Source: Nesterenkonia alba DSM 19423 (GTDB taxonomy: Bacteria > Actinomycetota > Actinomycetes > Actinomycetales > Micrococcaceae). Taken from it: DNA of 64,000 nucleotides. A program made the translations under genes and the position numbers. Shown piece by piece: positions 1 through 7,443 of the stretch. The stretch lies in assembly GCF_000421745.1 (NCBI RefSeq), contig NZ_ATXP01000012.1, positions 22,183-86,182 of the forward strand, written 5' to 3'. The number at the start of each line of letters is the position of its first letter. Within the stretch, counting starts at the first letter, position 1. The notes beneath the pieces were generated by a model. The model saw only the letters and a list, made by a program, of their open reading frames with translations, was not told the DNA's origin and ran no database searches.

Positions 1-564
1 CAGCTGCTCGCTGAGCTCTCCCAGCAGGCCGGCGGGCGCGGTACCGGACCCATCGGGACGATGGTGCCGCTGTCCTCGCCGGCTAGCGGATTCGCCGGGT
101 CGTCCTCGATGGCGGGGCTGGTGGCTCACCAGATCAAACGCCAGTTCATTCGCCGGTTCTTTGTCCGCCAGGGCACGAGCATGCTGGCCCGCGCGATTCC
201 GTACGGCATCGGAGCGGTCATCGGCGGGGCCGGCAACCGGGCTCTGGCTAAGCAAGTCATCACCACTGCCCACCGGGCGTTCGGGGAGTTGCCGGAGGAG
301 ACCCCAGAGAACCTGGTGGAGGATTTTGCCCGCGGACTGGAGCGCGAACGGCTGCGCACCGACCGGAAAGAGCGCCGCCGCCGTAAGCGCGAGCTGAAAG
401 CCGAGGGCAGAGCAGTGCGCAAGGAACGTCGCGAAGTCAAGAAGGCCCAGCGAGCCCAGCAGCAGGCCTTGGATGAGAAAAAACCCGGTGGGAAGAAGTC
501 CGAGGAGAACAACCCGGGTCAACCGCGGGTCATCGCCGGTGAGACCGAAACGCACCGCGATTGA
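1..564 (+). CDS. EcsC family protein, C-terminal part (5' end outside window)
   Basis: The frame is open from base 1 with no stop before the TGA at 562-564, so the gene almost certainly begins upstream; the ATG at 61 is internal. The visible part has an IPYGIGAVIGGAGN stretch followed by an alpha-helical segment, which resembles the C-terminal half of EcsC-family proteins (established family, function poorly defined). A highly charged, Lys/Arg/Glu-rich helical tail follows and ends in a polar segment. No membrane segment is obvious in the visible part. Family assignment is from motif memory only, and the upstream sequence would settle it. Confidence 0.6.
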   Translation, partial: QLLAELSQQAGGRGTGPIGTMVPLSSPASGFAGSSSMAGLVAHQIKRQFIRRFFVRQGTSMLARAIPYGIGAVIGGAGNRALAKQVITTAHRAFGELPEETPENLVEDFARGLERERLRTDRKERRRRKRELKAEGRAVRKERREVKKAQRAQQQALDEKKPGGKKSEENNPGQPRVIAGETETHRD

Positions 565-621
565 TGCCCCGTGGAACAGCACCGACTGGCCAGTGACACC
601 GTAAGGTGAGGAGCCGACGTC

Positions 622-654
622 GTTCACGCACTGTTCACCGGAAGTTCCCCCGCC
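622..654 (+). promoter_or_regulatory. Candidate PHO box (PhoP direct-repeat units)
   Basis: Three direct-repeat units start exactly 11 nt apart at 622, 633 and 644: GTTCACG, GTTCACC and GTTCCCC. This matches the known actinobacterial PhoP operator layout of GTTCACC-like 11-nt units. It lies about 50 nt before the start of a glycerophosphodiesterase gene, a typical phosphate-starvation target. A -10-like TAGCCT is at 694-699. Confidence 0.55.
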
Positions 655-706
655 ATTTCGCCTGTCCTTAGCCTGCTGTTGACCAGGTCTTCCTAGCCTG
701 TTGCAC

Positions 707-1711
707 GTGACGTTCCCCAACGCTGAAGTCCAGCAGGCTCAGCCGCTGAGCCGGGTTCCAGCCCCGGTGCTCCACACCATCCCTGAAGACCTCGATGCGG
801 TCGGCGTTCCCCGGAGGCTGACCGGAATCCGGCGCCGCGCGGCGGTCTTCGCCCATCGGGGGTCCTCTGGTCTCTTCCCCGAGCACACCCGTGCCGCTTA
901 CCTGCGTGCCATCGAGGAGGGGGCCGACGGGCTGGAGATCGATGTGCACTTAACCCGTGACGGTGAGGTGGTCTGTTTCCACGACCCGACACTGGAACGC
1001 ACCAGCGATGGATCCGGACCCCTGGCTGATCTCACATTGGCTCAGTTGCGCCGGTTGGATGTCTCCAGTTGGAAGACGCCGAAACTGCCGGGAGAGTACG
1101 GGGCTCGGCATGAACAGTTGATGACGCTGCAGGACACCCTGGAGTTACTGGGTCAGGCGGGGCGGGATATGCGCTTGGCCGTGGAGATGAAGCACCCTTC
1201 GCCGTATGGTCACCGGCTGGAGGAGCGGGTGCTGCAGATCTTGCTGACCTTCGGGTGGGATCCGGAGACCTCACTGATTCCCGCCGGGGAGCACCGGGTG
1301 GAGGTCTCGTTCATGAGTTTCGCACCCGGGTCGGTGCTGCACTTGGCGGAGATGGTCCCGGCGGAGAAGCTCTGTGCCCTCTTCGGCACGGTGACAGAGG
1401 CTCATGTGGCTAAGCGCCTGGAGCACCTGCGGTTTTCGGCGGCAGTCAAGCCGGTGGTGGCCGCGGTGATGCGCGGGGCGATGAAGGACTCCGAGGCGCT
1501 GGTGTGGAACCGTACCGCCGGTCTGGCCGGCCCGGCCATCAGCTACGTGCGCTCCCATAAGGCGGAGGTCAAGGCCTGGTTGGCCCGTGGCAGCCGGCTG
1601 CGCGTGTGGACGGTGGACGAGCCCGACGACGTCGCCCTGCTGCTCTCCTTGGGTGTTCAGGAGATCACGACGAACTATCCACATCGGACCCTCGAGGCCG
1701 TCACGGTCTGA
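707..1711 (+). CDS. Glycerophosphodiester phosphodiesterase
   Basis: Cytoplasmic GDPD-family TIM-barrel enzyme predicted to hydrolyse glycerophosphodiesters to glycerol-3-phosphate and an alcohol. Family signatures are an HRG motif near residue 50, LEIDVHLTRDG with the metal-binding Glu/Asp pair, and a second His in VVCFHDPTL. There is no signal peptide. I chose GTG at 707 because TAGCCT lies 7 nt upstream, as in several probable leaderless genes here; TTG at 701 is the alternative and adds two codons. The direct repeats at 622-654 suggest PhoP control, which would make it a phosphorus-scavenging enzyme. The gene stands alone before a stress-protein gene on the same strand. Confidence 0.85.
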   Translation: MTFPNAEVQQAQPLSRVPAPVLHTIPEDLDAVGVPRRLTGIRRRAAVFAHRGSSGLFPEHTRAAYLRAIEEGADGLEIDVHLTRDGEVVCFHDPTLERTSDGSGPLADLTLAQLRRLDVSSWKTPKLPGEYGARHEQLMTLQDTLELLGQAGRDMRLAVEMKHPSPYGHRLEERVLQILLTFGWDPETSLIPAGEHRVEVSFMSFAPGSVLHLAEMVPAEKLCALFGTVTEAHVAKRLEHLRFSAAVKPVVAAVMRGAMKDSEALVWNRTAGLAGPAISYVRSHKAEVKAWLARGSRLRVWTVDEPDDVALLLSLGVQEITTNYPHRTLEAVTV

Positions 1712-1774
1712 GAGGTGTGACACTCCCGGGTGGGGCTGCAGTACCATGTAGGGCACCACAGATGGGAGGTCGCC

Positions 1775-2830
1775 ATGACTTCACAGTCCGAGAACTACCC
1801 TGCCGCGCGCGGCGTCGTCGCTGGCGTCGATGGTTCCGAGCAGTCGCTGCGTGCCGCCCACTGGGCCGCCGCGGAAGCGCACCGCCGGGGCCTGCCGCTG
1901 ACCGTGTTGACCGCATACTCCATTCCCGCCTTCGCCGCCTCATCGATGGACGGCGGTTACGCGATGATGGACGACTCCGCTCTCCGGGCCGGAGCCGAAC
2001 GGGTCATCGAACAGGCCCAGGAATTCCTGCGTGATTACCCGGGCGAGGTCGACTACCGGATCGAGTCCGGGGACCCGGCCACCGTGTTACTGGAACACTC
2101 CGAGAACGCCGCGGTGCTTGTCGTGGGCACCCGAGGGCGGGGCGGGTTCCTCGGGCGGTTGCTCGGTTCAGTGTCCTCAGCGCTACCGGCCCACGCCAAG
2201 TGCCCCACCGTGCTGGTGCCGCTGCAGTACTCCTCTAAGGAGGAGAACGCCGTCACCACCGCCACCGGAGCGATCCCCATCGTCTCTGCGGCGGGGGAGC
2301 CCGGGGCCGAAGCGCCCTCATCCCTGGTGGAGCAGGGGGCCCGACCCATTCGGGAGCGGGACAAACGCCCCGTGGTGGCCGGCGTCGACGGCTCGGACTA
2401 CGGGCGCGTGGCTGCGTTGACCGCCGCCCGGGAAGCCTCTGAACGGCAGACAAGCCTACGGCTCGTCTGCGCCATGCCACCGGTGGGTGCCACCCTGGTG
2501 TGGGTACCCACCCACATTGATGACTCCGCAGCCGTAGAGGAACTCGAGGAGAAGCTCGAGGCCGGGCGGCGCTGGCTGAACTACCACTATCCCGAGGTGC
2601 CGATCGAATACGAGGTCATCTCCGGCACCGCGGTGGACGTGCTCGTGGACGAAACCCGCCGTGCCCAGCTGACTGTGTTGGGCACCCGCGGACGCGGAGG
2701 TTTCGCGGGCATGCTGCTCGGTTCGACCTCCCAGGGAGTGCTCCAGCACGCTGAAGGCCCCCTTATGGTGGTTCCAGAGAACGACGACGACAGGCTCTCC
2801 GACCGCGCCGAGTTCGGCCCCGTTCTCTAG
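1775..2830 (+). CDS. Universal stress protein, two Usp domains
   Basis: A 351-aa tandem Usp protein, predicted cytosolic and ATP-binding. Domain 1 begins at VVAGVDGS near residue 14 and ends with the nucleotide-binding GTRGRGGFLGRLLGS near 118-132. Domain 2 begins at VVAGVDGSD near 200 and repeats GTRGRGGFAGMLLGS near 302. The ATG at 1775 is preceded by GGGAGG at a normal distance; upstream in-frame codons lack such a site. The architecture matches the second stress protein at 16757-17764, so the two are paralogues. The exact role is unknown; the family is linked to stress and dormancy in actinobacteria. A strong hairpin terminator follows. Confidence 0.9.
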   Translation: MTSQSENYPAARGVVAGVDGSEQSLRAAHWAAAEAHRRGLPLTVLTAYSIPAFAASSMDGGYAMMDDSALRAGAERVIEQAQEFLRDYPGEVDYRIESGDPATVLLEHSENAAVLVVGTRGRGGFLGRLLGSVSSALPAHAKCPTVLVPLQYSSKEENAVTTATGAIPIVSAAGEPGAEAPSSLVEQGARPIRERDKRPVVAGVDGSDYGRVAALTAAREASERQTSLRLVCAMPPVGATLVWVPTHIDDSAAVEELEEKLEAGRRWLNYHYPEVPIEYEVISGTAVDVLVDETRRAQLTVLGTRGRGGFAGMLLGSTSQGVLQHAEGPLMVVPENDDDRLSDRAEFGPVL

Positions 2831-2870
2831 CCCTTATTCTTTCGAGCCCTCTTGGCGGCTCGCTAGCTCA

Positions 2871-2912
2871 CGAAGGAAGCCCCCGGTGTCCGATCCGGAG
2901 GCTTCCTTCGTT
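2871..2912 (+). terminator. Hairpin terminator, probably bidirectional
   Basis: CGAAGGAAGCCCCCGG at 2871 pairs with CCGGAGGCTTCCTTCG ending at 2910, with one bulge and an 8-nt loop, followed by TTATT. It sits between the convergent stress-protein and NlpC/P60 genes and could serve both strands. Confidence 0.8.
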
Positions 2913-2978
2913 ATTCAGTTGTACGTGGCGCTGATCCCGCTACCGCACGGGAGCCGCACCACGGGGGTTCTATCGGCT

Positions 2979-5177
2979 TCAGGCCACCCGGCGCAATGTG
3001 CCGTTCGGGGTGCCGAAGATCGGCCGGACCACCACACCCACCGAGGGATTACCCGCATCCACGATGCGCCCGTTGCCGATGTAGATGGCCACGTGGTACA
3101 CACCGCGAGCGTCGGACCAGAACATCAGGTCACCGGGGCGTTTATTCGCCCAGGCCACGGCCTGCCCCGTCTGAGACTGTGCTGAGGAGGTTCGCGGCAG
3201 GTTCACCCCGGCTTGTCGGTAGGCAGCCTGCACGAAGCTCGAGCAGTCGTAGCCGTTGGGGCCATTGGCGCCCAGCTGGTAGTACACATCACTGCGGGAG
3301 GCAGTGTTCGTGGCCCAGTTGATGGCGATCTGTGCCGCATTCCCGCCGGAGTTGTTCGCCGGCTGCTGGCCGCCGCCATTGTTGTTGTTCTGGCTCTGGG
3401 TCTGGCTTTGGGTGGGCTGCTGGGTCTGGCTCCGGGTCTGCTGCGGAGCGTGGTTGCGTTCCAGGGAGTTCACGTGCCAGGTCAGCTTCTGCAGATCCAC
3501 CCGGCCGTGGCTGTCGGTCAGGTCCGCGTTGCGCTGCGCAGCCCGGTAATAGTCCCCGCCGGTACCGTCGAACTGCGGCTCAAGTTCAGCACCTCGGTTG
3601 AGCAGACGCTTCATCTCACTGCTGAGGTTGTCCCAGGAGGGAATGGTCGGCGTCGGGCTCGGGGTCGGCGTCGAGGTCCGGGTCTGGCTTGGCGTGGAGG
3701 AGGCACTCGGGGAGGGGGTCGCCGAGGGGCTGGGGCTCGCTGAGGCCTCCGCCTGGGATTCCAGGTAGGCCACGTGCTGGGCGAGAGCATCCCAGTCCAC
3801 GGTGCCGTCACTGTTGGTCAGGCTGTCGGAGTCCTTAACCAGCTCGTAGTAGTTCGCCGCGCTGGCGCCGTCGGTCTCCAGTTCGGCACCTTCAGCCAGC
3901 AGTTCCCGCTGTTCGGAGTTCAACGCATCGAACGAGGGAATCGTGGCCGAGGGGGTCGGTGTAGGAGTCGGCGAGGAGGACTCGGTCGGAGTCGAGGACT
4001 CCGTCGGGGTGGGGGTCTCGCTCGGCTCAGACTCTTCTTCCGCCTGAGACTGCAGGTGGCTTAAGTGAGAGGCCAGAGCGTCCCAGTCGACCGTGCCGTC
4101 GTCGTTGGTGAGATCGTCATTGTTCAGTACCAGGGCGTAGTAGTCCGAGGCGCTGTAGCCGTTCTCCAACTCACCTGCTTCGGCGAGCAGCTCGCGCTGC
4201 TCTTCGGTCAGCGACCCGATACTCGGGATGCTCGGGGAGGGTGTCTCCGAGGGCGAGGACGACTCAGTGGGCTCGGGCTCCTCGGACGATGCGGCTTCCC
4301 CTTCCGCATCGTTCGAAGCCGCCTGGGCTCCTGAATCGTCCCCGTCCTCGAGGTCTTCAGTGGTGACTTGGGCCTGCTCGGCGGCGGAGCGCAGGTACTG
4401 GACCCGGGCGGCGAGCTTCTCGTAGTCGATGTTGCCGTCTTCATCGAGGAAGTCGTCATTGCCCAGGACCATCTCGTAGAAGCTCTCGAGGCTGCCTTCA
4501 TACTCCTCGAGTTCCTTGAGGGCCTTGAGCTGTTCGGCGATGTTCTCGCCGACCTCGGAGAGGCTTGCGACCCTGCTCTCAGCGGCTTCTGCGGCCGCCT
4601 CTTCAGCCTCGGCTGCTTCGGCTTCCAGGCGCGCGGCTTCGGCTTCGGCCTCAGCGCGGGCCTGCTCGGCCTCGACGGCATTCTGCTCGGCCTGGTCGTC
4701 AAGCTGCTGGTCAGTGGCGTCATCGGCGAGGCGGTCATCCTCGGAGAGCAGGACATCGGCGGCGGAGGTGTCTTCCTCGTCGGTGTCCATCTCGAGGGCT
4801 TCCTCAGCCTCGGCGCGGGCCTGCTCGGCGCGTTCGCGGGCTTCTTCGGCTTCCTGGATGCGAGCCGAGGCGGCGGCCTGCTCGCGCATCAGCTCGGTCT
4901 CCAGCTCGAGGGCGCGCTGACTGGCCTGGTCGATTCGGCTGGCGATCTCGACGATCATCGACTCAGTGGCCTCGGAGGAGTTCCGGGCACTGGAGATCTC
5001 ATCAGCGCTGGGAACCTCGGGCAGCTCGGTGACGACGCCGACCTCGGCCAGATCGCCCTCATGCTGTTCGACCGACTGGGTGCGATCGGCGACGATGCCG
5101 GGCAGGGTGGTCCCGACAAGCGCGGCAGATACGACGACGGCAGTAGCGGCCGCCACCGTCAGATTGCGGTGTTTCAC
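2979..5177 (-). CDS. Secreted NlpC/P60 peptidoglycan hydrolase with coiled coil and repeats
   Basis: A 732-aa secreted cell-wall endopeptidase. The N-terminus has KHR then a hydrophobic Ala/Val segment (signal peptide, residues 1-30). A long Glu/Ala/Arg coiled coil spans roughly 45-225. Four modules of about 60 aa follow (about 220-600), each with a YY.LV...D.L.. helix and a D-G-x-V-D-W-x-x-L core, separated by Ser/Thr/Pro-rich linkers. A Gln/Asn-rich linker leads to the NlpC/P60 domain with catalytic Cys645 (YDCSSF) and His695 (YHVAIYIG). The start is GTG with GAGGA upstream. The coiled coil plus NlpC/P60 recalls RipA/CwlO-type hydrolases, but the repeat modules are unfamiliar. A roughly 200-nt leader precedes it. 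Confidence 0.88.
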   Translation of the reverse strand: MKHRNLTVAAATAVVVSAALVGTTLPGIVADRTQSVEQHEGDLAEVGVVTELPEVPSADEISSARNSSEATESMIVEIASRIDQASQRALELETELMREQAAASARIQEAEEARERAEQARAEAEEALEMDTDEEDTSAADVLLSEDDRLADDATDQQLDDQAEQNAVEAEQARAEAEAEAARLEAEAAEAEEAAAEAAESRVASLSEVGENIAEQLKALKELEEYEGSLESFYEMVLGNDDFLDEDGNIDYEKLAARVQYLRSAAEQAQVTTEDLEDGDDSGAQAASNDAEGEAASSEEPEPTESSSPSETPSPSIPSIGSLTEEQRELLAEAGELENGYSASDYYALVLNNDDLTNDDGTVDWDALASHLSHLQSQAEEESEPSETPTPTESSTPTESSSPTPTPTPSATIPSFDALNSEQRELLAEGAELETDGASAANYYELVKDSDSLTNSDGTVDWDALAQHVAYLESQAEASASPSPSATPSPSASSTPSQTRTSTPTPSPTPTIPSWDNLSSEMKRLLNRGAELEPQFDGTGGDYYRAAQRNADLTDSHGRVDLQKLTWHVNSLERNHAPQQTRSQTQQPTQSQTQSQNNNNGGGQQPANNSGGNAAQIAINWATNTASRSDVYYQLGANGPNGYDCSSFVQAAYRQAGVNLPRTSSAQSQTGQAVAWANKRPGDLMFWSDARGVYHVAIYIGNGRIVDAGNPSVGVVVRPIFGTPNGTLRRVA

Positions 5178-5400
5178 AGCAGATCCTCACTTTTTCCTCA
5201 CGGGCGCAGCGCCCACGCAGAGCCTTCGCATGATGCGAGGACCCCTCTTGAGCCGAAGCGACGCGTCACCGGCCCTGGGCGAGTCTGGGAAACTCCTCAG
5301 GTGACGGTCTGCGATGGGAAGCGCTAACGCCTCTTCGGTCCTTCGCGGAGCTGACGCCTTAAAGATAGTTGCGAAAAAGTCACGACGGCAAGAGCGCGCG
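5178..5400 (-). promoter_or_regulatory. Long structured 5' leader of the NlpC/P60 gene
   Basis: On the minus strand this leader contains several pairing segments: CCGTCACC with GGTGACG across a 30-nt interior, a CGCAT/ATGCG hairpin, and the palindrome GGGCGCTGCGCCC just before the ribosome binding site. Actinobacterial cell-wall hydrolase genes often carry a ydaO (c-di-AMP) riboswitch here. I see only partial resemblance (a GTCAGCT segment) and do not claim that class. Confidence 0.3.
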
Positions 5401-5475
5401 TCGTTCCTGTGATGAAGCTGTGAGCCCTACTTCCGCGTCATTACAGGGATCTAAGGTCACAAATCGGTCTCGAGT

Positions 5476-5498
5476 AACCTTCAAGTAGGTTGAAGGTT
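5476..5498. promoter_or_regulatory. Perfect 9-bp inverted repeat
   Basis: AACCTTCAA, a 5-nt spacer, then TTGAAGGTT. It lies between the end of the metallopeptidase gene and the leader of the NlpC/P60 gene, so it may be an operator upstream of the hydrolase or a stem-loop ending the upstream transcript. There is no T-run. A second palindrome, ATCACAGGTCTGTGAT, follows at 5516-5531. Confidence 0.4.
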
Positions 5499-5558
5499 GA
5501 CGCCTCCCAAGGAACATCACAGGTCTGTGATATGCCCTCACGCCACCTGTAGTGGACC

Positions 5559-5924
5559 TTAACCCCACCCCAACCGGTGGAGGGTTTCGTCGTCGATCCC
5601 GAAGAAATGAGCCACCTCATGGACCACGGTGATGGTGACCTGTTCGACGACGTCTTCACGGGTCTGGCAGATCTGCAGGATCGGCTCCTTATAGAGGGTG
5701 ATGCGATCAGGCAAGGCCCACGGTTCGGAGCCGCGTTCGGTCAGAGGAATGCCCTCGTAGAGACCCAGTAGGGTCGTGTCGGGATCCTCCCACGGTTCGG
5801 GCTCATAGCGGTCCTCGACGAAGACGGCGACATTGTCGATCCGGCGGGCCAGGTGCTCCGGAATAGAAGCCAGAGCCTGTTCGACGGCGGCGTCGAATTC
5901 CTCGTCGCTCATCTGAACCGGCAT
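5559..5924 (-). CDS. Small zincin-like metallopeptidase
   Basis: A 121-aa protein of the short actinobacterial metallopeptidase family (minimal zincin, Pfam Zincin_1 type). It has the zinc motif HEVAHFFG near the C-terminus, followed by D-D as in HExxHxxGxxD metzincin-like sites. The N-terminal MSDEEFDAAVEQAL helix and DRITLYKEPIL segment fit the family. Substrate unknown; no signal peptide, so cytosolic. I chose ATG at 5924 because TAGACT lies 7 nt upstream on this strand, which suggests a leaderless start; ATG at 5912 or TTG at 5966 are possible. It reads toward the NlpC/P60 gene. Confidence 0.8.
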   Translation of the reverse strand: MPVQMSDEEFDAAVEQALASIPEHLARRIDNVAVFVEDRYEPEPWEDPDTTLLGLYEGIPLTERGSEPWALPDRITLYKEPILQICQTREDVVEQVTITVVHEVAHFFGIDDETLHRLGWG

Positions 5925-6112
5925 GGGTGCCAGTCTAAGCGGTGAGCCGGGGGTGACGGCGGGCAAGGAGGTTGCTGGCGTCGCCGTGCCGGAGAGAAAC
6001 GAACGTGGGCGAAGACAACGCGCGTGGAAGAATTTGCCGGTGCGGGCCTGGAACTACTAGACTCATACAGGTTCCCCTACGGGATACACCACGCCCTTCG
6101 AAAGGGCAACGG

Positions 6113-6185
6113 GCCCCCATCGTCTAGCGGCCTAGGACACCGCCCTTTCACGGCGGCGGCACGGGTTCGAATCCCGTTGGGGGTA
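6113..6185 (+). tRNA. tRNA-Glu (TTC)
   Basis: Acceptor GCCCCCA pairs with TGGGGGT, and the discriminator is A6185. The anticodon arm CCGCC/GGCGG encloses a 7-nt loop with anticodon TTC at 6147-6149. The T arm contains GGTTCGAATCC. First of three closely spaced tRNA genes. Confidence 0.95.
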
Positions 6186-6268
6186 CTCCGGGCTCATCGC
6201 CTGGGAATCAGCAGGTCTATCTGTGATAGAGTTGCCGATCGTGCCAAAGTGCACAACAACAGCATCAA

Positions 6269-6342
6269 GGCCCTGTGGCGCAGTTGGTCAGCGCGCCGCC
6301 CTGTCACGGCGGAGGTCGCGGGTTCAAGTCCCGTCAGGGTCG
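6269..6342 (+). tRNA. tRNA-Asp (GTC)
   Basis: Acceptor GGCCCTG pairs with CAGGGTC. The anticodon stem CCGCC/GGCGG holds loop CTGTCAC with anticodon GTC at 6303-6305. The T loop is GGTTCAAGTCC. The gene lies between tRNA-Glu and tRNA-Phe. Confidence 0.95.
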
Positions 6343-6364
6343 CAAGGACACCGGTTTTCAGCAA

Positions 6365-6437
6365 GGCTCTGTAGCTCAGTTGGTAGAGCGTTCGACTGAA
6401 AATCGAAAGGTCACCGGATCGACGCCGGTCGGAGCCA
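6365..6437 (+). tRNA. tRNA-Phe (GAA)
   Basis: Acceptor GGCTCTG pairs with CGGAGCC (one G-U pair). The D loop is AGCTCAGTTGGTAGAGC and anticodon GAA is at 6398-6400. Last gene of the tRNA trio, just before a strong terminator. Confidence 0.95.
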
Positions 6438-6457
6438 CGAAGAGCCGGTGTTCGGTA

Positions 6458-6491
6458 CGAAAACCCCTGGTCATTCCAGGGGTTTTCGTCT
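6458..6491 (+). terminator. Terminator after the tRNA cluster
   Basis: Perfect 13-bp stem: CGAAAACCCCTGG (6458-6470), loop TCATT, CCAGGGGTTTTCG (6476-6488). The A/T ends of the stem provide a U-tract. It ends the Glu-Asp-Phe tRNA transcript. Confidence 0.85.
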
Positions 6492-6612
6492 GTGTAGCCC
6501 AGTGCTGGGTGACTGCCCCTGCTGCTATGCCCCTCGCGCGTGTAAGTTGTGTACTGGAGGAAGCCCCGGGTTTCCATAGTGCCCGAGCAACCGAGCTTAA
6601 GGAGCAGCAGAC

Positions 6613-7368
6613 ATGACGCAGGACCCCCATAACCCCCACGGCTCCGAGCGCCCCGAGGGCGAGCAGGAGAACCCCCCGGCGGAGAACCAGCCGCCCGTTC
6701 CTCCCGAACCGGTGGCCCCCTCATCCCCGGAGGAATCCCCCGCCCAGCCGCAGGACTCCGCGCAGAGCCCGGCTTCGGCACCCCAGTACGGCGAACAGTA
6801 CGGCCAGAGCGCCCCAGGTGACTACTCCGGCCAGCAGCCCGAATCCCAGCAGGGGGACTATTACCCCGGACAGCAGGGCTACGGCTACGGACAGCAGGGC
6901 GGGCAGTACCCCCAGCAGGGCGACTACCAGGGATCCTATGACCAGGGTCAGTACCAGGGTGGTTACGGTCAGCAGGGTGACTACGGCCAGCAGCAGGGGT
7001 ACCAGCAACAGCAGCAGGGTTACGGGTACCCCGGCGGGGACGCCTCCCAGCAGCAACAGCCCCAGCAGCAGCGCCAGCCCAGCCAGCCCAGCGCACTGGG
7101 TTCCCTCTTCGCCCCGAACTTCAACCAGCTGCAGGTGCAGCGTTTTGCGAAGTTCTTCTTCTTCCTCATTGTCGCGGTCGCGGCACTGTGGTGGCTCTCC
7201 AACATCATCAGCGGCATCGTGGTGGCCTCCAGCTACAACAGCTTTGACGCCTGGAGCCTGCTGCGGCCCATGCTCTTCGGCTGGATCGTGCCATTTTTGA
7301 CCATCATCTTCGCCCGCCTGGGGCTGGAAGTAATTGTGGCACTGTCCAAAGTGGCTGAGAAGAAGTAA
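6613..7368 (+). CDS. DUF4282 membrane protein with Gln/Gly/Tyr-rich N-terminus
   Basis: A 251-aa protein. Residues 1-60 are Pro/Glu-rich. Residues 60-165 are a low-complexity, prion-like stretch of Gly, Gln and Tyr repeats. The C-terminal 80 aa match the DUF4282 pattern: FAPNFNQLQVQRFAKFFFFLIVAVAALWW, then two membrane helices (about 175-200 and 215-240). The long N-terminal tail is probably cytoplasmic. The start ATG has AAGGAG 8 nt upstream. Function unknown. Similar tails in actinobacterial membrane proteins may mediate clustering (inference). A hairpin terminator follows. Confidence 0.8.
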   Translation: MTQDPHNPHGSERPEGEQENPPAENQPPVPPEPVAPSSPEESPAQPQDSAQSPASAPQYGEQYGQSAPGDYSGQQPESQQGDYYPGQQGYGYGQQGGQYPQQGDYQGSYDQGQYQGGYGQQGDYGQQQGYQQQQQGYGYPGGDASQQQQPQQQRQPSQPSALGSLFAPNFNQLQVQRFAKFFFFLIVAVAALWWLSNIISGIVVASSYNSFDAWSLLRPMLFGWIVPFLTIIFARLGLEVIVALSKVAEKK

Positions 7369-7388
7369 GACAACCCCTCGCTCCAGGA

Positions 7389-7429
7389 CTCAGGGGCGGT
7401 TTCGGCGCAGTGCCGAGCCCGCCCCTGAG
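7389..7429. terminator. Bidirectional hairpin between convergent genes
   Basis: CTCAGGGGCGG at 7389-7399 pairs with CCGCCCCTGAG at 7419-7429, with further pairing (TTCGGC/GCCGAG) inside the loop. It separates the DUF4282 gene from xthA, which reads in the opposite direction. Confidence 0.75.
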
Positions 7430-7443
7430 CTGTCTCCTCCGGG

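Noticed and set aside
4368..5327. Long open frame (319 codons) on the plus strand inside the NlpC/P60 gene
   Set aside because: It is the antisense shadow of the low-complexity coiled coil; no ribosome binding site and repetitive Leu/Gly translation without domains.
5178..5400. Assignment of the leader as a ydaO c-di-AMP riboswitch
   Set aside because: Only a short GTCAGCT resemblance; the conserved core elements could not be aligned by eye.
5516..5531. ATCACAGGTCTGTGAT as a CRP/GlxR site
   Set aside because: The half-sites face the wrong way (TCACA-N-TGTGA instead of TGTGA-N6-TCACA), so it was kept only as an unnamed palindrome.
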